Source: JAJPKK01 sp963800215 (lineage in GTDB: Bacteria; Pseudomonadota; Alphaproteobacteria; Rhizobiales; Xanthobacteraceae). From it: 64,000 nt of DNA. Of the stretch, positions 34,561-44,501 are shown one piece after another. The stretch's first letter is position 1, and each line of letters opens with the position of its first letter. The DNA is taken from the NCBI GenBank assembly GCA_963800215.1, contig CAWCZY010000018.1, positions 1-64,000 of the forward strand, written 5' to 3'. The notes below the pieces were generated by a model. That model saw only the letters and a program-made list of their open reading frames with translations. It was not told the origin of the DNA and searched no databases. The position numbers were made by a program, and so were the translations under genes.

Positions 34561-36070
34561 ATGATCGAACTTCTGACCAATGCCGAGATGGGGGAGGCGG
34601 ACCGTCGAACCATCGCCTCCGGGGTTCCCGGCGCGGAACTCATGGAGAATGCGGGCGCGGCGGTCGCCGAAGCCGTCATCCGACGTCATCCGCCCGGCAG
34701 CAAGGTGGCCGTCGTCGCCGGCCCCGGCAACAATGGCGGCGATGGCTTCGTCGCGGCACGTCATCTGGCGGCGGCCGGCTTTCGCGTCCGGGTTTGCCTG
34801 ATCGGGGCGCCGGACAAACTCAAGGGCGATGCGGCATGGGCGGCCGGCCGATGGGGCGGAGCGGTCGCGTCGGCACCCGATCTCGCCGATGCCGCCGTCA
34901 TCATCGATGCCTTGTTCGGCGCCGGCCTCGATCGTCCGGTGAGCGGGGACGCCCTCGCCGCGATCGAGGCCATGAACGCTGCCGGATGCCCTATCGTCGC
35001 GGTCGATCTCGCCAGCGGGATAAACGGCACCACCGGGGCGGTGATGGGGGCCGCGGTCAGGGCGACGCGAAAGCGTGACCTTCTTTCGTAGGAAACCCGG
35101 CCATCTCCTTCTGCCGGGACGCATTTATTGCGGACCGGTCAGTGTCGTGGAGATCGGAATCGGGGCCGATGTCCTAGCCGCGATCAAACCCGCGACGTTC
35201 GAGAACACCATGGAGCTTTGGCGCGGCCGGTTTCCGGTGCCGGGGGTCGAAGGGCACAAATACAGCCGAGGGCATGCCGTTGTCGTGTCCGGCGGCATGT
35301 CCCATACCGGCGCCGCACGCCTTGCGGCCATGGCGGCGCTGCGTGGCGGCGCCGGGCTCGTCACCATCGCTTCGCCCCGGGCTGCGCTCGCCGTCAATGC
35401 GGCCGCCAGCCTGGCGGTCATGGTGCGGCCCGTCGACGGCGCGGCGGAGTTCGAGATGCTGCTTTCGGACAAGCGCTTCAATGCGGTGGCGATCGGGCCG
35501 GGGGCAGGCGTCGGCGCCGCCACCCGCGAAATGGTCATGGCGTCGCTGCGCGGCGAACGGGCCGTCGTCATCGATGCCGACGGCCTGACGAGCTTTGCCC
35601 GGGGGCGGAGGAAGGGGGACAGGGCGGGGCCGACAACGACCGCGACGAGCTGTTTGCCGCATTGGCGGCCAACGGCAAAGTCGGTGTTGACCCCCCATGC
35701 CGGGGAGTTCCACCGGCTGTTCGACGGCACAATTCCGGCCGGTGCGAAAACGAAGACCAGGCGCGCGCCGCCGCGCGCCGGTCCGGCGCGGTGGTCGTCT
35801 TCAAGGGCGCCGACACCGTCATCGCGGCGCCGGACGGCCGCGCCGCCATCAATGCCAATGCGCCGCCCTGGCTCGCCACCGCGGGCACCGGCGACGTGCT
35901 GGCCGGGCTCACCGCCGGCCTGCTCGCCCAGGGCATGCCGCCATTCGAAGCCGCCTGTGCCGCCGTATGGATTCATGGCGAAGCCGCCAACCGCAGCCGG
36001 CCCCGGCATGATCTCGGAGGACCTCGCGCCGCGGATTCCCGAGGTCTACGCGCGCTTGCTTGAGGCGTAA
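34561..36070 (+). CDS. nnr: Bifunctional NAD(P)H-hydrate epimerase / dehydratase (frameshifted)
   Basis: Repairs damaged NAD(P)HX. The N-terminal epimerase (YjeF_N) runs MIELLTNAEMGEADRRTIAS, VAVVAGPGNNGGDGFVAARH, VIIDALFGAGLDRPV and VAVDLASGINGTTGAVMG. The C-terminal dehydratase has KYSRGHAVVVSGGMSHTGAA, FNAVAIGPGAGVGAATREMV, VVIDADGLTSFA, and the kinase-like GTGDVLAGLTAGLLAQG. Frame changes fall near 35072, 35620, 35690-35750 and 35990. The full product would be close to 500 residues. Divergent to glnB, a usual neighbour in this order. The errors look like sequencing indels. Confidence 0.82.
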
Positions 36071-36411
36071 CGCGTGGCGCGGATTAAGCAGAATGGAACG
36101 CTCTGGCCAACGGACACTCCCCTCGCAGAGCATGTCCGGACCCGGCGAACGGAGACATCCGCGCAGTGGACCGTGAGGCGGCTAACGACCCATTTCACAC
36201 ATGGCTGAGCGAGAAAATAGCCCGACAAAGGCGCGCGACTGCTGCGGCGCCGCCGACGCGCTCGGTCGAGGCCTGATCACTCGCCGCGCCTGGCCGCGGT
36301 CAGAATGCCGCGCCAGCTCCCGCAAAGCCGAGCAATACGCAGCAATGCCGAAACAGCGAAATATATTCAAAGCACCCATATCGCGATTGACACAATTGAT
36401 AGAAGGCAGAA
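36071..36411. other. Intergenic region with no recognisable gene
   Basis: About 340 bp with scattered short frames only. A TTGACA at 36387-36392 lies 20 bp before the next start codon, too close to serve as a normal -35 for it, unless transcription starts inside that gene. Confidence 0.45.
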
Positions 36412-36660
36412 ATGGACCCGGCACGTATGCTGGCGGGCTTTCCGGCACCCTGGACTGTAGTCGAAACCACCGGCGAATTCACCGTTAAGGACGCAAGCGG
36501 TCGAGCCCTGGCTTACTTCTATTGGTGGGGCGACGGAACGACGACGCTTCTCACACGGGACGAGGCGAGGTGCTTGGCGGAGAAATTTGCCAAGATGCCG
36601 AGCTTTATGGTGGTGCGGGGGCGCGAAGGCGGGGAGGTCACGCCGCCATCTCGGCTCTGA
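36412..36660 (+). CDS. Small conserved hypothetical protein, 82 aa
   Basis: Soluble protein beginning MDPARMLAGFPAPWTVVETT, then EFTVKDASGRALAYFYWWGD and LLTRDEARCLAEKFAKMPSF. This FPAPW...VKDA.GRALAY pattern is found in many short Bradyrhizobium proteins of unknown role, usually as scattered paralogues. AGAAGGCAGAA lies before the ATG. A tail of about 15 residues (REGGEVTPPSRL) is less typical. Confidence 0.72.
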   Translation: MDPARMLAGFPAPWTVVETTGEFTVKDASGRALAYFYWWGDGTTTLLTRDEARCLAEKFAKMPSFMVVRGREGGEVTPPSRL

Positions 36661-36768
36661 TCCGCTGCACCGTGCCGGTGCCGACACCGAAACGGGCCGC
36701 GCACCCCTACTGGCGAAAGCCGACGCAGCATCGCAGTCTAACGTTGGTCAATCCAACGAAACTTGCCC

Positions 36769-38678
36769 CTACAGGAACCCGATCGACAGCCAGGGAAACA
36801 GCGCCACTACGATGAGCGCGAGCAGCACCGCGCCGAGATACGGCCATACCCGGCCCATGGCCTCGTCCGGAGGCGACCCGCCCGATCGCGCAGGCCGCAT
36901 AGAAGCCGACGCCGAATGGCGGCGCGAACAGGCCGATGCCCATGGCGAGGATCACCACCATGGCATAATGCACGTCGTGGACCCCGAGCGCGCGGGCGGC
37001 CGGAAACAGCAGCGGGCCGAACAGCACGATGGCGGGAATGCCTTCCAGCACGCTGCCGAGGATGGCGAAGGCCACGATGGTCACCGCGAGGAAGCCGAGC
37101 TGCCCGCCCGGCACCCGCTCCATCATCGCCACCAGCTGGCGCGAGAAGCCGGATTGGGTCAGCGCCCAGGCCATGGCGGTCGCGGTGCCGATGATGAGCA
37201 GGATCGCACCGGACAGCGAGGCGGTCTCGATCAGCATGGGATAAAGCCGCCGCCAATCGAACTGGCGGTAGATGAAGAGGCCGGCGGCGATGGTGTAGAC
37301 GATGCCGACCGTGGAGACCTCGGTCGCGGTGGCGACGCCCTCGATCACGGCGGTGCGGATGAGGAACGGCAGCGCCAAGGCGGGCAGGGCGACGACGAAG
37401 GTCCGCAGCACCTCGCGCGGCGGCGCGCGCTCGACCCCGGCGAGGCTCTCGCCGCGGGAGCGGTAGCGGCACACGATGACCAGGGCGACGGCCGCGACCA
37501 GCGCCGGCAGCAGGCCGCCGGTGAACAGTCCCGCGATCGAGACCCCCGTCACCGAGCCGATGGTGATCAGCACCAGGCTCGGCGGGATGGTCTCCGACAT
37601 CGCGCCCGAGGCGGCGAGCAGCGCGACCAGCTCGCCGGGGTTGCGCCCCGCGCCGCTGCATTTCCGGAAACAGCACCGGCGCGACGGCGGCCATGTCGGC
37701 GGCCTTGGAGCCGGAAATGCCGGACACCAGGTACATGGCGCCGAGCAGCACATAGGACAGGCCGCCGCGGACATGGCCGATCAGCGCCGCCATGAAGTCG
37801 ACCAGCACGCGGGCGAGCCCCGTCATCTCGATCAGACAGGCCGAGGAAGACGAACAGCGGCACCGACGAGCAGGATCAGGTTGGAGGTGCCTTCGTCGAT
37901 CCGGCTCGCCATGATGGTGAGCGGAACCCGTGTCGTCAGCGCCAGATAGGAAAGCGTGGAAATGCCGAACGCGAAGGCGATCGGCACGCCCAGGGCGACG
38001 CACAGCCCGACCATCCCCACGAAGAAGATCACCAGGTTGAGATTGCCGATCTCGGCGAGCAGCGGCCGCGCCAGCCACAACCCGAACGCCGATCGCGAGC
38101 ACGGCCGCCAGCGCGGTCGCGGCGCCCGCGAGGCTGGCGCGCTCGATCAGCCGCGCCACCACGATCACCAGCATGAGCACGGCGCCGACCTCGATCGCCG
38201 CGACCCGGTAGCCGTCGCGGATTTCCAGCGCCGGCGTGGTGATGAACCACTGAATCTCCACATAGTCGCGCGCCGGCGCGATCATCATGACCAGGAAGGC
38301 GGCGACCACCATGGTGGCGAAGGTCTCGAGCCAGCGCCGCCAGCGCGGCGGCGCCAGCCCGACCAGGAAGGCGAGCCGCATGTGCTCGGCGCGGCGCAGC
38401 GCGATGACCGAGCCGAGCATGGCGAGCCACAGGAACAGCGTCGAGGCGAGCTCGTCCGACCAGGTCAGCGGGGAATTGAAGACGTAGCGCGAGATCGACG
38501 CCGATCAGCAGCACCAGGATTTCCACGCCCACCAGCGCCGCCGCCGGAATCTCCGTCGCCCAGGCGAGCGCCCGCTCCAGGCGCGCGAACCTGCATGGGC
38601 GCGCCGGGACGGTGCCGCCGCGGCGAGCGCCTGCTCCGAGGCGGAAACGAGCCCGGCGCCGTCGCCGCCCTCGACCAT
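36769..38678 (-). CDS. TRAP transporter fused small-large permease, DctQM type (frameshifted)
   Basis: Inner-membrane part of a TRAP importer that uses an ion gradient. The first 180 residues are DctQ-like (LFLWLAMLGSVIALRRAEHM, VVAAFLVMMIAP); the rest is DctM-like with about twelve helices (VGLCVALGVPIAFAFGISTL, LVALLAASGAMSETIPPSLV, LEGIPAIVLFGPLLFPAARA, FGVGFYAACAIGRV). Fused QM proteins of about 630 residues are common in Rhizobiales. At least five frame changes (near 38510, 38095, 37850, 37655, 36885) split it. Its true end is WLSIGFL at 36769-36771. The start ATG at 38676-38678 lies four bases after the corrected stop of the binding protein. Confidence 0.76.
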
Positions 38679-38682
38679 GGCT

Positions 38683-39705
38683 TCAGCTCAAGGCTGCCGA
38701 CCTGCTTCTCCAGCGCCGCCCACGCCTGCGGTCCGTATTTCTGCTTCCAGTCGGCATAGAATCCGGCACCGCGCAGCACCGCGCGGAATTTCTCCGGTAT
38801 CGGTCTGGTTGAAGATCATGCCCTTCTTGGTCAGCTCGCCCTGCATGGACTCGTTGAGCTGGCGCACGTCCTCGCGCTCCTTCAGGGCGGCGCCGTTGAT
38901 GTTGCGCGCCACGATCTCCTGGAGGTCCTTCGGCAGCTCCGCCCATGCCCGCGCATTGGCCAGCGTCCAGAACCCGTCCCACATGTGATTGGTGAGGGAG
39001 ACGTATTTCTGCACCTCGTAGAACTTGAAGAGGTCGATGAGGGACAAGCGGGTTCTCCTGGCCCTCGACGATCTTGGTCTGGAGCGCGGAATAGACCTCG
39101 TTGATGTTGATGCTGGTGGGCGAGGCGCCGAGCGCCTTGAACATCGAGGTCCACAGCGGGCTGACCGGCACCCGGATCTTGAACCCTTGAGATCGTCCGG
39201 CGCATTGATGGGGTGGGTGCTGCTGGTGACCTGGCGATAGCCGTTGTCCCACATGTTGTCGAAGGCGTAGAGCCCGGCCTTTCCGATGGCGCCGCGGATA
39301 TAGGCGCCGAGCGGGCCGTCCATCGCGGTCCACACCTGCGGGTAATCCTTGAAGGCGAAGCCGATGCCGTTGATGGCGGCGACCGGCACATAGGTCGCGA
39401 GGATGAGGCCGGACAGGTTGAACATCTGGATCGCGCCGGTGCGCAGCTGCGACAGCATGTCGGTGTCGCCGCCGAGCTGGCTGTTGGGAAACAGCTGAAT
39501 CTCCATGCGGCCGCCGGACTTCCTGTCTGATCTGTTCGACCGCTTCCCGCAGCCGGACGTTCATGGGGTGCGCCGCGACGTTGTTGTTGGCGTAGCGGAA
39601 CACGAACTCGGCGGCATCGCCGCGCCGTGTGAGAATGCCGAAGGCCGCGACGCCCGTGGCGGCGCCGGTCGTCCGCAGCAGGGTGCGGCGTGTCAGTCTC
39701 ATCAT
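38683..39705 (-). CDS. TRAP transporter substrate-binding protein, DctP family (frameshifted)
   Basis: Periplasmic receptor of about 340 residues. A Tat-like start (MMRLTRRTLLRTTGAATGVA) precedes FVFRYANNNVAAHPMNVRLR, FPNSQLGGDTDMLSQLRTGA, AFKDYPQVWTAMDG, FKIRVPVSPLWTSMFKALGA, TSININEVYSALQTKIVEGQ and SLTNHMWDGFWTLANARAWA, all typical of DctP. Frame changes near 39520, 39185, 39045, 38795 and 38690 interrupt it. The last one hides a natural QVGSLS-stop just before the permease start. The substrate, probably an organic acid, cannot be named. Confidence 0.78.
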   Translation of the reverse strand: MMRLTRRTLLRTTGAATGVAAFGILTRRGDAAEFVFRYANNNVAAHPMNVRLREAVEQIRQEVRRPHGDSAVSQQPARRRHRHAVAAAHRRDPDVQPVRPHPRDLCAGRRHQRHRLRLQGLPAGVDRDGRPARRLYPRRHRKGRALRLRQHVGQRLSPGHQQHPPHQCAGRSQGFKIRVPVSPLWTSMFKALGASPTSININEVYSALQTKIVEGQENPLVPHRPLQVLRGAEIRLPHQSHVGRVLDAGQCAGMGGAAEGPPGDRGAQHQRRRPEGARGRAPAQRVHAGRADQEGHDLQPDRYRRNSARCCAVPDSMPTGSRNTDRRRGRRWRSRSAALS

Positions 39706-39883
39706 CGGCGTATCCCCATCGGCTTTTTTGTTGATCCGCCGCCAGATTAGTTTAGGTCCGGCTGTTGTGCCAGCGCTCGTGTTACGATGTGTCCGACTTG
39801 CACAAGATCGTCATCGCCGGGCTTGGGCGATCTCGATCAGCGGGCACCGCCGTTCCACACCGGCGTCGTGTCGCGATAGTCGA

Positions 39884-39906
39884 GATGACCGGGACAAGCC
39901 CGGTCA
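39884..39906. repeat. Small palindromic repeat (ATGACCGGG class)
   Basis: ATGACCGGG and CCCGGTCAT arms around a five-base loop, in the 260-bp gap between the TRAP receptor and helicase genes. The rest of this gap shows no gene. Confidence 0.65.
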
Positions 39907-39967
39907 TGACGGCGTGGATGGTGAGAAGCGTGATTGGCCTTAGAGGAGGTCCGGGGATCGCCGGCCG

Positions 39968-41411
39968 ATGAAACAACCGCACTCGCAGAAAGCACCGGCT
40001 CCAGCGGCGAAAGGCAAGCCGTTCGGCAAGTTCAGCCACGGCGTCGCGGCGATGCGGTCAGCGCGCCGCCGCGGAATTCAAGCGGGACGAGCAATACGAG
40101 GCCTCGCCCGGCGTGACCGAGGCGCTCGCGGCGGTCGACGCCGGCGCGCCGGCCATCCTCGTCGTCGGGCGGGCCGGAACCGGCAAGACGCGGCTCGTCC
40201 AATATCTCAAGGCGAGGCCCGGCGGCGAGCTGCAGGCGACGGTGGCGCCCACCGGCATTGCCGCCCTGAACGCGCAGGCGCAGACGATTCACTCCTTCTT
40301 CCGGTTCGAGCCGACCGTGCTCGACGCCGCCAACCTCTCCGACGGCGGCAAGTTCGGCAACGTCTATCGCCGCATGAAACGTCTCATCATCGACGAGATT
40401 TCCATGGTCCGCGCCGACCTCATCGACGCCATGGATGCCCGGCTGCGCAGGGTCCGCGCCGACCAGCGCCGGTTCGGCGGCGTGCAGGTCGTCATGGTCG
40501 GCGATTTCCTGCAGCTTCCTCCGGTCATCCAGCAGAACGACTGGCCGATGCTGGAGGCGCTCGGATATCGCGGCCCGTTCGCCTTCAACGCCCATGCGCT
40601 GGCGGACCTGCCGGTGAAGACCGTGACGCTCGACCGGGTGTGGCGCCAGGACGAGCAGGACTTCATCGAAATCCTCGGCCACATCAGATCGGGCAATGCG
40701 ATCGGTGCGGCGCTGGAACGGCTGAACGAGCGCTGCGTCGGCCCGCACCGGGCCGGCGTCGCGCCGCTGCTGCTCACGGCGACGCGCGCCGCGGCCGACG
40801 GCTACAACAAGCGCGGCCTGCAACGCCTTGGGCGGCGAGCGCGCCGGCTTTCAAGCCAAGATCGATCGCGAGTTCACGCTTGCCGCCGGCGAGCCTGCCG
40901 GTTCCCGAATACATCGAGCTTGCGGTCGGCGCCCGCGTCATGGCGGTCAAGAACGACGGCCAGGGCAGGTGGGTCAACGGCTCGCTGGGAACGGTGACGG
41001 GCTTTTGCGAGCGACGGCGCCAACGTGGTGTTCGATCGCCGGCGCGAAGAGCACCTGGTGTCGCCGGTGGCCTGGGAAAAGGTGCGCCAGCAGTGGAACG
41101 AGACGACCAAGCGGATCGAGACCGAGGTCGTCGCGGCGTACCGGCAGATTCCGCTCATTCACGCCTGGGCGGTGACGATCCACAAGGCGCAGGGCCTCAC
41201 CCTCGACGATGTCCGCATCGATCTCGGCTCCGGCGCCTTCGCGCCCGGCCAGGTCTATGTGGCGATATCGCGGGTGCGGAGCCTGTCGGGACTGTCGTTC
41301 GCGCGGCCGCTGCGATCGGCCGACATCCAGGTCGATCCGATGCTGGTGGAGTTCATGCGGTGGGTCCAGTTGGAGGATTCGCCGGGACCGCAGCCGATCG
41401 TGTTGGAGTAG
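39968..41411 (+). CDS. PIF1-like AAA/RecD-type DNA helicase (frameshifted)
   Basis: Superfamily 1B helicase of about 480 residues. In order: Walker A AILVVGRAGTGKTRLV, TVAPTGIAALNAQAQTIHSF, Walker B RLIIDEISMVRADLID, VVMVGDFLQLPPVIQ, VTLDRVWRQDEQDFIEIL, YIELAVGARVMAVKND, HAWAVTIHKAQGLTLDDV and VYVAISRVRSLSGL. These are the PIF1/RecD2 motifs. Frame changes lie near 40055, 40825, 40895 and 41010. The N-terminal 35 residues are basic and low in complexity. Bacterial PIF1-like helicases unwind forked or G-quadruplex DNA; the role here is inferred. Confidence 0.82.
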
Positions 41412-41460
41412 GGGTCTTCGGAATGTAAATTGCAAGCGTTCCGAACTCCGAGGGAACACC

Positions 41461-42438
41461 ATGACGCTGGACCGCCGTCAATTTCTGCATCTGGCAGCGG
41501 CGGCAGCCGCCGTGCCGGCGGGATCGCGGATCGCACGGGCGCAATCCTATCCGACGCGGCCGGTGCGCATGATCGTTCCGTATCCGCCGGGCGGCGTGAG
41601 CGATATCATCGGCCGCTTGATCGGACAATCGTTGTCGGAACGGCTGGGCCAGGCGTTCATCATCGAGAATCGGGCGGGCGCCGGCAGCAGCCTCGGCACC
41701 GAGGCGGCCGTGAATGCGCCTCCCGATGGTTACACGCTGCTGTTGGCGGGTTCGTCGAATTCGATCAATGCCACGTTCTATCCAAAACTGAGTTACAATT
41801 TCATCCGCGATCTGGCACCGGTCGCGACCATCATACGCGCGCCGCAGATCCTGGAGGTCAACCCGTCGGTTCCGGCGCACACGGTTCCCGAGCTCATCGC
41901 CTACGCGAAGGCCAATCCGGGCAAGCTCAACTTTGCATCTGCGGGCAACGGCGGGCTTTCGCACCTGGCCGGCGAATTGTTCAAGATGATGGCCGGCGTC
42001 GACATGGTGCACGTGCCCTATCGCGGCGCGGCGTTGGCGGTGACCGACATGCTCGGGGGACAGGTACAGCTCATGTTCGACATCGCGCCGTCTTCGATCG
42101 AACACATCCGCGCCGGCCGGCTGCGCGCGCTGGCGGTGACGAGCCCGACGCGCTCCGAGGTGCTGCCGGACCTGCCGGCCGTGGCCGAGTTCGTGCCTGG
42201 GTACGAGGCGACGAGCGTGAACGGTCTCGTCGCGCCCCGGAAAACGCCCGCCGATATCGTCGACACCCTCAACAGGGAGATCAACGCCTGCCTTGCCGAT
42301 CCCAAAATGCAGGCACGGCTCGCCGACCTCGGCGGCACGGTCCTTGCCGGCTTGCCCGCCAACTATGGCGCGATCATTGCCGACGAGACCGAGAAATGGG
42401 GCAAGGTCGTCAAGTTCGCCGCCGTCAAGCCGGAGTAA
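41461..42438 (+). CDS. Bug-family TTT substrate-binding protein
   Basis: Periplasmic binding protein of 325 residues. A Tat-like signal (MTLDRRQFLHLAAAAAAVPA...ARAQ) precedes YPTRPVRMIVPYPPGGVSD, IIENRAGAGSSLGTEAA, NPGKLNFASAGNGGLSHLAG and VHVPYRGAALAVTDMLGGQ. Complete and clean. It follows the helicase by 50 bp but is functionally unrelated, and has no tctAB partners nearby. Its signal peptide is nearly the same as that of the receptor at 31-1020. Ligand unknown. Confidence 0.94.
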   Translation: MTLDRRQFLHLAAAAAAVPAGSRIARAQSYPTRPVRMIVPYPPGGVSDIIGRLIGQSLSERLGQAFIIENRAGAGSSLGTEAAVNAPPDGYTLLLAGSSNSINATFYPKLSYNFIRDLAPVATIIRAPQILEVNPSVPAHTVPELIAYAKANPGKLNFASAGNGGLSHLAGELFKMMAGVDMVHVPYRGAALAVTDMLGGQVQLMFDIAPSSIEHIRAGRLRALAVTSPTRSEVLPDLPAVAEFVPGYEATSVNGLVAPRKTPADIVDTLNREINACLADPKMQARLADLGGTVLAGLPANYGAIIADETEKWGKVVKFAAVKPE

Positions 42439-42490
42439 ATCGCTACTCATTTCTGCGATATCATCCTGAGAGCTCGTGAGCCATTTCAAG

Positions 42491-42624
42491 GACCTCGTCC
42501 TGAGCCTGAAAGGCGCGTCTCAAAGCATGGCCACGGGCAACTCCATCGCACCGAGTTGCACACGCCGTGCGCGCGGCCATCCTTCGAGACGCGCGCAAAA
42601 GCGCGCTCCTCAAGGACGAGGTCG
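42491..42624. repeat. Palindromic repeat (GACCTCGTCCTGAG class)
   Basis: GACCTCGTCCTGAG with GGCGCGTCTC on the left pairs with GAGACGCGCG and CTCAAGGACGAGGTC on the right; about 134 bp, in the 293-bp gap before the metallo-hydrolase gene. A partial relative lies at about 62571-62590. Confidence 0.72.
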
Positions 42625-42731
42625 TTGGAATCAGGTTGAGGTTCGCAAATTAGCGGTTTCGCGGCGCGCCGGCCACATATTGCCATGAAGTTCGTGCGAA
42701 CTGGCCTGGGTACAAAACACGGGGAAACGTC

Positions 42732-44348
42732 ATGAGTTGTCGCGTAGCGTTTATTGCGTTCGGCGTGATGCTGGCTGCAGGGCAGATGGGGCAAGCGGTG
42801 GGGCAGGCGGCCGAGCCGGCGGCCCTGATCGGGACGGCGATCGAAAAGCTCGGCGGCCAGGCAAAGCTCGAGGCCATCTCGACGATCTCGATCTTTGCCA
42901 GGCACAAGCACTGGGATCCGCAGGAGACCTTGGTGCCCGATGTCGGGACCCGCCTCGGTGGCACCGCGCGCTTCACGCTGACCCAGGACATCGTGGGCAA
43001 TCGCGCCCGCTACGACTGGGTGCGCTTCCGGGTCGCGCCGATGGTGCGCACCTTCATCTACACCGAGGTGTTTGCCGGCGGCGTCGGCTATGTGCTTGGC
43101 GAAGACAACATCGTTCTCTCGAAGCAGGCGAAGGAAACCGTCCCGTCGCTCCACACCATGAGCGCGTCACGGGTGATCGCCCATCAGCGCGAATTGCACC
43201 GCCAGTCGCCCCGCCTCCTGGTCGAGATGCTGAGCCATCCCGACCGGCTGGCAGCGCTTGCCGACGAGACCATCGACGGCAAGACCTTCCCGGTCGTCTC
43301 CTACAAGGGCGACGATGCCACCTGGTACGTGCTGTTCGGGGCCGACGGCCTGCCGGCGCGCATCCGCACCATCGACTCCGACGGCGTGTGGGGCGACAGC
43401 AATTACGACCTCATCCTCGGCGACTGGCACGATGTCGGCGGCGTCAAGTTCGCGTTCGACCAGTCGTTCACCCTCAACGGCCACGAAGTGCAGCACACCT
43501 ATGTCGATGAGATCGTCCTCAATCCCAGGCTTTACGACGATCTCTTCCGGATCCCAAAAATCGTGGCGGAGACGGCGGCCAAGCAGAAGGCGCCGGCGCA
43601 AGTCAACATCCAATGGATGCTGCGGCGTGCCAACTGGGGTTCGTTCATCGATTCAGACCAGCTCGCCTATGATCCCGCCGTCGTCCCCGGCAATGTCTGG
43701 ACCGAGATCAAGCCCGGCATCTGGCACATTACCGGCGGCAGCCACAATTCCCTGGTGGTCGAGATGAAGGACTACCTCGTCGCGTTCGACGCGCCGATCG
43801 GCAACGAGATGTCGCGGATGACGATCGCCGAAGCGGAGCGGCGCTTTCCTGGCAAGCCGTTCAAGTACCTGGTGCTCACCCACCACCACATGGACCACGT
43901 CAACGGCGCGCGCGCGTTCGCGGCCGAGGGCGCCGACCTCGTGTTCGGCCCCGGCGACCGCGAATGGTTTGCGCATCAGATGCAGGCGCCCAATCGCATC
44001 CGGAATGACGAACTGTGGCAGAAGCCGCGCAATGTCGGCCTCACCGAGGTCAAGGACAAGCTCACGCTCACGGACGGGCAACGCAAGATCGACCTCTACG
44101 TGATCGACAATTCCCATGCCAAGGGCATGCTCGTCGCTCATATCCCGGATGCCGATTTCGGCTGGGCGGTGGACATCTGGAGCCCGACCCGGGACATTCC
44201 GGGACAACTCGCCTCCCACAAGGAGTTCGTCGCGGGGCTGCGCAAGATCGGCATAATGCCGACGACCTGGGCGGGCGGCCACGGCACCGGTCCGGCGCCG
44301 ATCAAGCCGCTGGTCGAGGCCCTCGACAAGATGCCGGCGGGAAATTGA
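42732..44348 (+). CDS. Exported MBL-fold metallo-hydrolase
   Basis: 538 residues with a signal peptide (MSCRVAFIAFGVMLAAGQMG...QAAEP). Residues 25-290 form a beta-rich domain of the type found before some periplasmic metallo-beta-lactamase folds. The hydrolase domain (about 310-538) holds the metal motif YLVLTHHHMDHVNGARAFA, a later aspartate and AGGHGTGPAPI with a histidine. It would act in the periplasm on an unknown ester, lactone or sulfate. Single gene flanked by palindromic repeats. Confidence 0.9.
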   Translation: MSCRVAFIAFGVMLAAGQMGQAVGQAAEPAALIGTAIEKLGGQAKLEAISTISIFARHKHWDPQETLVPDVGTRLGGTARFTLTQDIVGNRARYDWVRFRVAPMVRTFIYTEVFAGGVGYVLGEDNIVLSKQAKETVPSLHTMSASRVIAHQRELHRQSPRLLVEMLSHPDRLAALADETIDGKTFPVVSYKGDDATWYVLFGADGLPARIRTIDSDGVWGDSNYDLILGDWHDVGGVKFAFDQSFTLNGHEVQHTYVDEIVLNPRLYDDLFRIPKIVAETAAKQKAPAQVNIQWMLRRANWGSFIDSDQLAYDPAVVPGNVWTEIKPGIWHITGGSHNSLVVEMKDYLVAFDAPIGNEMSRMTIAEAERRFPGKPFKYLVLTHHHMDHVNGARAFAAEGADLVFGPGDREWFAHQMQAPNRIRNDELWQKPRNVGLTEVKDKLTLTDGQRKIDLYVIDNSHAKGMLVAHIPDADFGWAVDIWSPTRDIPGQLASHKEFVAGLRKIGIMPTTWAGGHGTGPAPIKPLVEALDKMPAGN

Positions 44349-44393
44349 GCGGCGCGCAGCGCGCGCAGGTTCATTGCGTAACTACATTTGGCG

Positions 44394-44487
44394 GTCATTC
44401 CGGGGCGGTGCCAACGGGTCCGGCCCTGCAGTCCCGCGCCGCAGCCTGAATTCCGGGTTCACGCGAAGGCGCGTGCCCCGGAATGAC
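44394..44487. repeat. Palindromic repeat (GTCATTCCGG class)
   Basis: GTCATTCCGGGGCGG at the left pairs with CCCCGGAATGAC at the right, with an inner GAATTCCGG arm. Lies between two convergent genes and may end both transcripts. Confidence 0.78.
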
Positions 44488-44501
44488 AGTTTACGGGACC
44501 G

